A stretch of DNA of 21,764 bases from GCA-2746795 sp964643965. Its GTDB lineage: Bacteria; Chloroflexota; Anaerolineae; Promineifilales; Promineifilaceae. The notes under the pieces are model-generated. The model saw only the letters and a program-made list of their open reading frames with translations. It ran no database searches and was not told where the DNA came from. The stretch covers positions 1 through 21,764 of the forward strand of contig CAZXVH010000091.1 in the NCBI GenBank assembly GCA_964643965.1. The letters run 5' to 3'. Shown in pieces: positions 14,372-21,477 of this stretch. The position numbers were made by a program, and so were the translations under genes. Positions within the stretch are counted from its first letter, which is position 1, and each line of letters opens with the position of its first letter.

Positions 14372-14451
14372 AGATGATGGATAAAACTTGGAGTGAGTAT
14401 AGTCGAACTATGGTCCTACAACTGCAATATGCGGCCAGGTTGTCCGCTCTG

Positions 14452-14679
14452 CTATCGCCGAAAGATGCGAATGAGGATATTGAGCAAGATTGTGCCCAGG
14501 ATGCTGATGAGGATCATGGTGACCAGGGGGATATAGAGTTTGAAGTTTTCGCCTTCAAAACTCAGGTCGCCAGGCAGATTGCCCAGCCAGGGGAAGAAAC
14601 GGCCGGCGACGAGAATAAGGCCGCCAATAAGTAGCAGTACCACTCCTAAAATCACAAGAACCCGACCGAATTCAATCAT
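14452..14679 (-). CDS. DUF2905 small membrane protein
   Basis: A 75-residue protein with two membrane helices: one near the N-terminus (VLVILGVVLLLIGGLILVAG) and one near the C-terminus (LVTMILISILGTILLNILI). The short linker has the family signature FFPWLGNLPGDLSFEGENFK. The function is unknown; DUF2905 genes are frequently neighbours of ruv genes, as here. The ATG at 14679 was chosen because family members begin at this point; the frame can be read from a TTG at 14706. It lies 84 bases after ruvB in the same direction and may share its transcript, with a repeat between them. Confidence 0.8.
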   Translation of the reverse strand: MIEFGRVLVILGVVLLLIGGLILVAGRFFPWLGNLPGDLSFEGENFKLYIPLVTMILISILGTILLNILIRIFRR

Positions 14680-14713
14680 AATTAGAACCGAAAAAATAAG
14701 TTTCAAAAAATTA

Positions 14714-14751
14714 GAGATTGGAGATGAGTCGAATATCTAATTTCTAATCTC
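14714..14751. repeat. GAGATT-type inverted repeat between ruvB and DUF2905
   Basis: GAGATT (14714-14719) is answered by AATCTC (14746-14751), with further imperfect seven-base units (GGAGAT, ATCTAAT, TTCTAAT) between. It belongs to the heptamer-repeat class and could form a weak hairpin after ruvB. Confidence 0.45.
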
Positions 14752-14763
14752 ACTTCCATACCC

Positions 14764-15819
14764 CTATTCAAACAACCCCGGTTGGTTGACTTTGGCGACA
14801 GGTTTGGTTTGGGGCAGGGGGATGTTGAGATGTCGGTAGGCGTGGGGCGTGGCGGTGCGCCCGCGGGCGGTGCGCTCCAAGAAGCCCAGTTGCAGCAGAT
14901 ATGGTTCTACCACATCCATGATGGTGTCTGATTCTTCGCTGATGGAAGCGCCGATGGTATCCAGACCCACTGGCCCGCCGCCAAATTTGCCGATGATCGC
15001 CAACAGAACGCGGCGATCTAGATCGTCGAGACCGAGGGCGTCAATTTCCAGGAGGTCAAGGGCGGCAACGGCCGTTTCTCCCGTAATATTCCCGTCAGCC
15101 CGCACCTGGGTATAATCCCGCACCCGGCGCAGCAGCCGCAGCGACACGCGGGGCGTTCCGCGTGAGCGGCGGGCAATCTCCAGCGCCCCGACCGGCGAAA
15201 TCTCAACGCCCAAAATACCAGCCCCCCGCGTCACAATATCTTCGATGGCGGCCTGTTCGTAAAAATCCATGCGATAAGCGGCGCCAAAGCGGGCGCGTAA
15301 GGGCGCCGTGATGAGCGCCAGGCGGGTGGTGGCCCCGATGACGGTGAACTTGGGCAGCTTGAGGCGTACATTTTTAGCGCCAGGCCCTTTGCCCACCACG
15401 ATGTCCAGCACAAAATCTTCCATAGCCGGGTAAAGGATTTCTTCGACGGCCCGGCCCAGGCGGTGGATTTCGTCGATGAACAAGATGTCACCGGCGCGCA
15501 TGTTGGTGAGGATGGCCGCCAGATCGCCGGCTCGCTCAATAGCTGGCCCGGCCGTGATGCGGATGTTGACGTTCATTTCATTGGCGATGACGTGGGCCAG
15601 GGTGGTTTTACCCAGGCCGGGCGGGCCATGGAAAAGCACATGGTCTAACGGCTCCTGCCGCGCCTGCGCTGCTTCCAGCAGAATGGTCAGGTTGGCCTTG
15701 AGCTTCTCTTGACCAATGAATTCAGCCAGCTTTTGCGGGCGAATGACGCCGGCCAGGCGGCGGTCTTCGCTTTGTTGCTGGGGGTTGATGTGTCTGCTGT
15801 TGCTTGTTTTTTCAGCCAT
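14764..15819 (-). CDS. ruvB: Holliday junction branch-migration helicase RuvB
   Basis: The AAA+ motor drives branch migration with RuvA at recombination intermediates. Motifs: RPQKLAEFIGQ, Walker A GPPGLGKTT at 65-73, Walker B LFIDEIH at 113-119, the polymorphic segment GATTRLALITAPLRARFG with sensor I and the arginine-finger region, sensor II GTPRVSLRLLRRVRD, and the winged-helix C-terminus (GGGPVGLDTIGASISEESDTI). The 351-residue length is normal. The first 18 residues are variable, as usual. ruvA and ruvC are not in the window. A short GTGGATT/GTGGGTT repeat and AACGGCCGTT lie in its upstream region. Confidence 0.95.
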   Translation of the reverse strand: MAEKTSNSRHINPQQQSEDRRLAGVIRPQKLAEFIGQEKLKANLTILLEAAQARQEPLDHVLFHGPPGLGKTTLAHVIANEMNVNIRITAGPAIERAGDLAAILTNMRAGDILFIDEIHRLGRAVEEILYPAMEDFVLDIVVGKGPGAKNVRLKLPKFTVIGATTRLALITAPLRARFGAAYRMDFYEQAAIEDIVTRGAGILGVEISPVGALEIARRSRGTPRVSLRLLRRVRDYTQVRADGNITGETAVAALDLLEIDALGLDDLDRRVLLAIIGKFGGGPVGLDTIGASISEESDTIMDVVEPYLLQLGFLERTARGRTATPHAYRHLNIPLPQTKPVAKVNQPGLFE

Positions 15820-15822
15820 AAG

Positions 15823-15837
15823 TCGTGGATTGTGGGT
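15823..15837. repeat. Short GATTGTG-type heptamer repeat upstream of ruvB
   Basis: GTGGATT and GTGGGTT stand in tandem, the same unit as in the molybdopterin gene linker. Only two units are present. Confidence 0.35.
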
Positions 15838-16053
15838 TGCCTATCGTCTATTTGCGTGGGATTATACGTCAACAACGGCCGTTTGCGTATAGGGCAAGTG
15901 AGGTGGGAAAAAGAGGGGCAAGTCGCGGGTGGCGGGAGGCGCGTTTTCGGCCAAGCTACAATCCGTCACTCGCCACCGCAAATGGCGCTCTTTACTTAAT
16001 CGACGCCCAATTTGGCTAAGACCTTTGACAACTTTTTGGAGGAGATACGAAGC

Positions 16054-16674
16054 ATGATTTATGAATCTCAACATCCCCTGGTCAAGCATAAATTAACCTT
16101 GCTGCGTGATACCAGTACCAAGCCGAAAAAATTTCGGGAACTGGTGCGGGAGATAGCCATGCTGCTTTGTTATGAAGCGACGGCCGATTTGGGCGTCAGT
16201 GAAGGTACGGTGGAGACGCCCATGGGAACGGCCGTTGGTTATGCGCTGCATGATAAAATTGGCCTGGTTCCGGTGCTGCGAGCTGGCCTGGGCATGGTGC
16301 AAGGCATCTGGGAGATGATGCCCAGCGCCGAAGTGTGGCATATCGGCCTTTATCGGGATGAAAAGACGCTCAAACCCGTTTCCTACTATAATAAACTGCC
16401 CACCTCGCCCTCTGTCGAAGTTTGTTTGGTGCTGGATCCGATGCTGGCTACGGGTGGTTCGGCGGCGGCGGCGATTGATATTCTCAAAAATTGGGGCGCC
16501 CGGCGCATTAAATTTGTGGGCATATTGGCCGCCCCCGAGGGCATTGACGTTTTGCGCCAGGCCCATCCTGATGTACCCATCCACATCGCTAAAATAGACG
16601 AAAAGCTCAACGACATTGGTTTCATCTTGCCCGGTTTAGGGGACGCTGGCGACCGGCAATTTGGCACCGGCTAA
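16054..16674 (+). CDS. upp: Uracil phosphoribosyltransferase
   Basis: Pyrimidine salvage enzyme making UMP from uracil and PRPP in the cytoplasm. Motifs: HPLVKHKLTLLRD near the N-terminus, VPVLRAGLGM, the PRPP loop DPMLATGGS at 128-136, and the uracil-binding C-terminus GLGDAGDRQFGTG. The 206-residue length is typical. The frame extends to a TTG at 16012, but the ATG at 16054 has GGAGGAG nine bases before it and matches where the family begins. The enzyme gene is followed 17 bases later by a polyprenyl-phosphate transferase; co-transcription is likely. Confidence 0.95.
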   Translation: MIYESQHPLVKHKLTLLRDTSTKPKKFRELVREIAMLLCYEATADLGVSEGTVETPMGTAVGYALHDKIGLVPVLRAGLGMVQGIWEMMPSAEVWHIGLYRDEKTLKPVSYYNKLPTSPSVEVCLVLDPMLATGGSAAAAIDILKNWGARRIKFVGILAAPEGIDVLRQAHPDVPIHIAKIDEKLNDIGFILPGLGDAGDRQFGTG

Positions 16675-16691
16675 CGGCGTTAATCCTTTAC

Positions 16692-17765
16692 ATGACCTCC
16701 CTCACTATTCTGGCGGTTCCCTTTGTTTTAGCGCTGCTCCTGACGCCCCTGGCGCGGCGGCTTTCCTTTCGCCTCGGTCTGGTGGCGGAACCAGGCGGGC
16801 GGCGGCGGCACCAGGGGCACATGCCCAAACTGGGGGGCGTGGCTATTTTTGCCGCCTGGTCTGTCGGCGTCGTCCTGGCTCTCTGGCTGCTGCCGCCGGC
16901 AGACCCCAGCGACGCCACCCGTATTCGCGGCGTCATATGGGGCAGCCTGATTATTGTCGTTGGCGGGTTGATTGATGATTGGAAAGAACTTTCTCCAAAG
17001 GGGCAGTTTTTTATCCAGTTTGCTGCTGCCGCCATCGCCATGTGGAATCTGGTATTTATCGAACTGTTTACCAATCCTTTCCCCGGCTTTTTCTTGTGGG
17101 AAACGCCCCCCTTCTCCTGGATTTTTACTGTCGATGGCGACTTGATCTGGATTTGGCGGCCGTTGGCGCTGCTGTTTACTTTGTTGTGGGTGGTGGGCAT
17201 GATCAACGCCATCAACTGGTTGGATGGGTTAGATGGCCTGGCCGCCGGCGTCTGTTTGATTGCGGCGCTGCTGTTTGCCTGGCACAGTCACAGTTTGGGG
17301 CAGACGACTGTGCCGCTGCTGCCTCTGGCGCTGGCCGGCGCTTTGGCCGGTTTTTTGCCGTTTAACTTTGCCCCGGCTCGCATTTTTTTGGGATCGGTGG
17401 GCGCGTATCTGCTGGGTTATCAGATGGCAACGTTGTCTATTCTTTCCCCGGCTAAACTATCTACGGCGCTGCTGGTGCTGGCTATTCCGATTATGGATGT
17501 GGCCTGGCTCAGTTTGAACCGCATCCGCCGCGGGCGCAACCCGATGGAGGCGGACAGGCAGCATTTGCATTTTCGCCTGGCCGACAGGGGGTTTTCCACC
17601 CGGAGGATCGTGCTCGGTTATTATCTGGTCACCAGCGCTTTTGGTCTGATCGCTGTTTTTGCCCAGTCTCGCCTGCTGAAGGTGGTGTTGTGGCTGCTGT
17701 TGTATGCTGCTTTGTTTTTGCTGCTGGATTGGTCTAGTAAACGGGGGAAGGGGCGCGCCGAGTGA
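16692..17765 (+). CDS. WecA/MraY-family polyprenyl-phosphate sugar-1-phosphate transferase, atypical
   Basis: A 357-residue integral membrane protein with about ten hydrophobic segments. It should transfer a sugar-1-phosphate from a UDP-sugar to undecaprenyl phosphate, starting cell-wall polymer or exopolysaccharide synthesis. Family motifs: RRRHQGHMPKLGG, the DD pair at D95-D96 (LIDDWKE), NAINWLDGLDG at 172-182, and the cytoplasmic HLHFRL around H291-H293. The usual FMGDxGS motif reads FLGSVGA at 232-238, so the magnesium-binding aspartate is S235. The codon is TCG and the frame is otherwise intact, so this is a substitution and not a frameshift. Activity is therefore uncertain. Sugar specificity cannot be read. 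No strong ribosome-binding site; translation is probably coupled to upp. Confidence 0.85.
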   Translation: MTSLTILAVPFVLALLLTPLARRLSFRLGLVAEPGGRRRHQGHMPKLGGVAIFAAWSVGVVLALWLLPPADPSDATRIRGVIWGSLIIVVGGLIDDWKELSPKGQFFIQFAAAAIAMWNLVFIELFTNPFPGFFLWETPPFSWIFTVDGDLIWIWRPLALLFTLLWVVGMINAINWLDGLDGLAAGVCLIAALLFAWHSHSLGQTTVPLLPLALAGALAGFLPFNFAPARIFLGSVGAYLLGYQMATLSILSPAKLSTALLVLAIPIMDVAWLSLNRIRRGRNPMEADRQHLHFRLADRGFSTRRIVLGYYLVTSAFGLIAVFAQSRLLKVVLWLLLYAALFLLLDWSSKRGKGRAE

Positions 17766-17787
17766 ACGGCCGTCTCTATCCTGATTC

Positions 17788-17802
17788 AAGAGACAATCTC
17801 TT
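17788..17802 (+). terminator. Weak hairpin after transferase gene
   Basis: AAGAGA (17788-17793) and TCTCTT (17797-17802) form a six-pair stem with a CAA loop, followed by T-rich but interrupted DNA. A weak terminator at best. No gene is seen between here and 17915. Confidence 0.3.
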
Positions 17803-17915
17803 TGTATTACTGGTTTTATTTCACAGCATCCAACCATGCGCCGGAGCTAATTTAGCCGGGAAAGGAGGCAGGATGGGTCGGGAGGCCACCATTTGTATGC
17901 CGCGAATTTGTTCTT

Positions 17916-18371
17916 TCATGATTCATCATGCCTCATCAAATATCTGTGTTCTTCTTCGGCGATGAGGGTAAAGCCGAGGCGTTCATAAAGGTGATGCGCG
18001 GCGGGGTTGGCTTTTAGGACATGGAGGGTGGCGGGCAGGTTTTGGGCTTGGGCAGCGGCGATGAAGTTTTGGATAACGGCCGTTCCCACCCCCTGTCCCT
18101 GATATTCCGGCAAAATCTCAATCAAGCCCAGGTAATATTCGTCATCCCGGTCTTCGATGACCAACACCCCCGCATCTTGTCCCTCGACTTGGATGATTTG
18201 TCGTTTTGATGGCTCCCATTTCGCCTGAAAATAATCACGCTGCCAGCTTTCTTCCCAGCCCCAGATCGCCTCAATATACGCCTTCATGGCGGCTCGATGC
18301 AGTTGATAAAGAAATTCAAAATCAGCAGGGGTAGCAGGCCGCAGCGTGTACATGTCATTATTATACTGCAT
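17916..18371 (-). CDS. GNAT-family N-acetyltransferase
   Basis: The protein transfers an acetyl group from acetyl-CoA to an unknown amine. The acetyl-CoA loop QGQGVG (91-96) follows the LGLIEILPEY strand, and the C-terminal LKANPAAHHLYERLGF motif is typical. The 151-residue length is normal for a single GNAT domain. The ATG at 18371 gives the frame used; the ATG at 18353 (MYTLRPAT) fits the family start as well. A perfect TATAAT (minus strand, 18365-18360) lies just upstream of the second ATG, which would make a leaderless message. The substrate cannot be read from the sequence; the neighbours give no clue. Confidence 0.88.
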   Translation of the reverse strand: MQYNNDMYTLRPATPADFEFLYQLHRAAMKAYIEAIWGWEESWQRDYFQAKWEPSKRQIIQVEGQDAGVLVIEDRDDEYYLGLIEILPEYQGQGVGTAVIQNFIAAAQAQNLPATLHVLKANPAAHHLYERLGFTLIAEEEHRYLMRHDES

Positions 18372-18449
18372 GGTAGATATAGATTGGCATGGTGTGGCGG
18401 AATGTATGGCGATCTCTGGTAAGCAGAGTGCGAAACGGGTGAGGGTGGG

Positions 18450-18455
18450 TATAAT
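18450..18455 (+). promoter_or_regulatory. -10 element upstream of mrp operon
   Basis: TATAAT lies 41 bases before the mrpA start. No good -35 is seen at 17 bases. The predicted transcription start near 18462 falls in the AACGGCCGTT palindrome at 18461-18470. Confidence 0.45.
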
Positions 18456-18496
18456 TAAAAAACGGCCGTTACCGTCTGGCTAATTACAACAAACCA

Positions 18497-21394
18497 ATGA
18501 TAGAAACCTCGTCACTCCTTCTCCCACTCATCATCCTGGCGGTGGCCTCAGTGGCCGCTGCTCTATTTGGCATACCTGCGCTCAATAAGCGCCTGACTAT
18601 CACCCAATTGTGCTGGCTGTTGGCGCTGGCGCCATTGGCGGCGCTTATCCTCATTGTGCGCATCGTGCCTGCCCTGAACGAAGGCGCCATTTTTGTGTGG
18701 ACGTGGCCCTGGCTGCCTTCATTGGGTTTGAGTTTAGGGCTTTACGTTGACAGTTTGAGCGCCCTATTTGCCATCATCGTCACCTTTATTGGGGTGCTGG
18801 TGGTGATGTATGCCGGCCAATATTTCAAAGGCGATCAAGATGCGTGGCGTTTTATGGCGTATCTGCTGCTGTTTATGACCTCAATGCTGGGCGTGGTCAT
18901 GGCGGGCGACGTGCTGACCCTGTTCATCTTCTGGGAAGGCACGAGCTTCCTCTCGTTTTTGTTGGTGGCCTATAAATCCGACTCCGAAGAAGCGCGATAT
19001 GGGGCGTTTCGGGCGCTGTTTATCACGGGCGGCGGCGGTATTGCCTTGCTGGCGGGGCTGTTGTTTGTCAGTTCGGTGGCGGGTGGTACCGATTTTGCCA
19101 CCATTTTGAGCAGTGGGGATGTGTTACGCAGTAATGAGTTTTACGGGGTGATGCTGGCGTTGGTAGCCTTTGGCGCGTTCACCAAGAGCGCCCAGTTCCC
19201 CGCCCACATCTGGCTGCCGGGAGCCATGAGCGCCCCAACCCCGGCCAGCGCCTATCTGCATTCCGCCACGATGGTGAAGGCGGGCATTTACCTGATGGCG
19301 CGTATGAATCCGGCGCTGGGCTTCACGGAAACCTGGTTCTGGCTGCTGACGTTGACCGGCGGCATGACGATGATTGTGGGGGCGTACCTGGGCTTTAAGC
19401 AAAACGACTGGAAGGCGCTGCTGGCTTATTCCACGATTAGCCAGTTGGGTATTTTGATGATACTCATCGGCCAGGATATTGTGGAAGCGTATAAGGCGCT
19501 GGTGATTGGGGTGGTGGCCCACGCCCTGTACAAGAGCGCCTTGTTCATGGTGGCCGGTATTATCGACCATGAGACGGGCACACGGGATATGCGCCGCCTG
19601 GGTGGATTGCATACCGTCATGCCGTTTACCTTTTTTGTGGGTACGTTAGCGGCGTTGTCGATGGCCGGGCTGCCCCCCATGTTTGGTTTTTTGGCGAAGG
19701 AGACTTTACTGGCAACGGCCGTTCACCCTTCCTTGCCCCCTCTCCTCTCTGAAGTTTTCCGCTGGGGAGCGGTTTTGGCGGGCGCCTTGATGCTGGCCAT
19801 GGCCGTCATGGTCATTTGGGACACCTTCATGGGCCAGCCGAAAGATGAGGCAGTTCAGGGGCATGAAGCGCCGTGGCCGATGTGGCTGGCGCCGGCTATT
19901 CCGGCGATGTTGTCGCTTTATCTGGCCATTGCCCCAGGCTTCAAAGACGAGGCGGAATTGATGACGGGGGCCGCGCAGGCAGCTTACGGGAACAGTGAAA
20001 AGGTCAAGGTCTATTTCCAACTGTTTCACGGGCTGACGGTGGAATTGGCGCTGTCGGTTGTGGCCATCACGCTGGGGACGCTGCTGTTTGTATTCCGCCG
20101 ACCACTTCGCGTTTGGCTGGGCGGGATTTTGCCCAATGCCAGTTTTAATGCGCTCTATCGCTGGACGCTGACGGCCATTGACAAAGGGGCTTACTGGTCA
20201 ACGCGGGTGCAGGCGGGGCAGCTGCGCACGTATTTGGTGGTGATGATAACGGCCGTTATCCTGCTCGTTGTCGGTCTTAGCCCCCGCCTGTTTTTACTGG
20301 GCTGGATGCGCATTTCATTGCCTGATCTCAGCTATCAGGGCGAGATCCTTATGTTGCAGATTTTTGCCACCTTGATGGTGGTGGGCGCGGCGGCAGCTTC
20401 GGTGCTGCTGCGTCGCGATTTTACTGCCATTATGGCCTTTACCGCCTCGGGGCTGGCGGTGGCTTTGTTGTTTGTGCTGGCTCCCGCGCCCGATGTGGCG
20501 TTGGTGCAAATCGTCGTCGATATTTTGGCGCTGGTCATTTTGATGTTGGCGCTCTCCCGTTTGCCACGTAAACAGCGCCGCGCCGCCCAGGAATTGACCA
20601 ATGCGGTACGCCAGAAACGAAAAATTCCGGTGCGCGACTTACTTGTTTCCGCCGCATTTGGCTTAATGGTGACGGTGATGACCTTCGCCAATTTGAGCCA
20701 ACGGCCGCATGTAACCATCACCCCCTATTATGAGCAGTTTGCCAAAGCGCTAACCGGCGCTTCCGACATTGTGGGGGCCATCGTGGTCGATTTTCGAGCG
20801 CTGGACACATTAATTGAGATCAGCGTCTTTGCCCTGGCGGGGTTGGGCATCTCCTTGCTGCTCCACCATTCCGCCCGGAAGCATGGCGATGAAGGCAGCC
20901 AGATGGACGATCCGCTGGGCGCGAAGCCGAACCGTTTTGAGACATTTGGCATTGGCGGCCGGCGCGAATCGGCGTTTATCCGTGTGCCCTCTTATGTGAT
21001 CTTGCCGCTGGCGCTGGTGTTGGCGCTAACGCAGTTGATGTACGGCCATGATCAGCCAGGTGATGGCTTTACCGCCGGGGTGATCATCAGCCTGGCGATT
21101 GCCCTATGGTATATGGTATTTGGCTACCAGGAGACGCGGAGACGCCTGCCCTGGCTGCGCTCCTCCCGCTTGATTGGTTACGGCATTTTGCTGGCGATTG
21201 TCACCGGTTTTGTGGCGGCGCTGATGACGGGCAGTTTTCTGGGCAATGTGGACTTTACGGCGTCGTGGACGTTTATGCCCAAGGGGTTCCATATTAGCAC
21301 CTCCTTTTTGTTTGAAGTGGCGATTTGTCTGACGGTGTTGGGCAGTGTGGCGCATATGTTGAACACGCTGGGACATCCGCGTGAGAAAGCATAG
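18497..21394 (+). CDS. mrpA: Mrp Na+/H+ antiporter subunit A fused to subunit B
   Basis: The largest subunit of the multi-component Na+/H+ antiporter, homologous to NuoL. Residues 1 to about 500 form the proton-antiporter core, with E147 in FWEGTSF, K230 in FTKSAQFPAHIWLPGAM, and SAYLHSATMVKAGIY. About 620-790 is the MrpA C-terminal MbhD/E-like part (APDVALVQIVVDILALVIL and IVVDFRALDTLIEI). About 810-960 is a MrpB domain (GHDQPGDGFTAGVI and SFLFEVAICLTVLGSV). The 965-residue length matches fused MrpA-MrpB proteins. No Shine-Dalgarno is obvious. It is followed 83 bases later by mrpC. Sodium versus potassium preference cannot be read. Confidence 0.92.
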   Translation: MIETSSLLLPLIILAVASVAAALFGIPALNKRLTITQLCWLLALAPLAALILIVRIVPALNEGAIFVWTWPWLPSLGLSLGLYVDSLSALFAIIVTFIGVLVVMYAGQYFKGDQDAWRFMAYLLLFMTSMLGVVMAGDVLTLFIFWEGTSFLSFLLVAYKSDSEEARYGAFRALFITGGGGIALLAGLLFVSSVAGGTDFATILSSGDVLRSNEFYGVMLALVAFGAFTKSAQFPAHIWLPGAMSAPTPASAYLHSATMVKAGIYLMARMNPALGFTETWFWLLTLTGGMTMIVGAYLGFKQNDWKALLAYSTISQLGILMILIGQDIVEAYKALVIGVVAHALYKSALFMVAGIIDHETGTRDMRRLGGLHTVMPFTFFVGTLAALSMAGLPPMFGFLAKETLLATAVHPSLPPLLSEVFRWGAVLAGALMLAMAVMVIWDTFMGQPKDEAVQGHEAPWPMWLAPAIPAMLSLYLAIAPGFKDEAELMTGAAQAAYGNSEKVKVYFQLFHGLTVELALSVVAITLGTLLFVFRRPLRVWLGGILPNASFNALYRWTLTAIDKGAYWSTRVQAGQLRTYLVVMITAVILLVVGLSPRLFLLGWMRISLPDLSYQGEILMLQIFATLMVVGAAAASVLLRRDFTAIMAFTASGLAVALLFVLAPAPDVALVQIVVDILALVILMLALSRLPRKQRRAAQELTNAVRQKRKIPVRDLLVSAAFGLMVTVMTFANLSQRPHVTITPYYEQFAKALTGASDIVGAIVVDFRALDTLIEISVFALAGLGISLLLHHSARKHGDEGSQMDDPLGAKPNRFETFGIGGRRESAFIRVPSYVILPLALVLALTQLMYGHDQPGDGFTAGVIISLAIALWYMVFGYQETRRRLPWLRSSRLIGYGILLAIVTGFVAALMTGSFLGNVDFTASWTFMPKGFHISTSFLFEVAICLTVLGSVAHMLNTLGHPREKA

Positions 21395-21401
21395 TTAATT
21401 T

Positions 21402-21429
21402 AAGATTGAAGATTGAAGATTTTGGATTG
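21402..21429. repeat. AAGATTG heptamer repeat between mrpA and mrpC
   Basis: AAGATTG, AAGATTG, AAGATTT, TGGATTG in strict seven-base register, in an AT-rich 83-base gap within an operon that is usually tightly packed. Confidence 0.7.
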
Positions 21430-21477
21430 CGTACGCTTTAATTTTTATTCTTTATTTTCGATTTCTGGAATTGATTT

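Larger units (their letters stand above)
14112..14451. other. Intergenic region upstream of malic enzyme gene
   Basis: No gene is supported in these 340 bases. They hold three GTCATGTG direct repeats (14299-14335) and a second copy of the AGCGATTT-type palindrome (14346-14371). The malic enzyme promoter must lie here on the minus strand, but no convincing -10/-35 pair was found. Confidence 0.5.

Noticed and set aside
14180..14377. 65-codon plus-strand frame in the gap upstream of malic enzyme
   Set aside because: No ribosome-binding site and no protein-like composition; it spans direct repeats and a palindrome.
17762..17965. 67-codon plus-strand frame after the transferase gene
   Set aside because: Runs into the antisense GNAT gene and starts at a palindrome copy; no family features.
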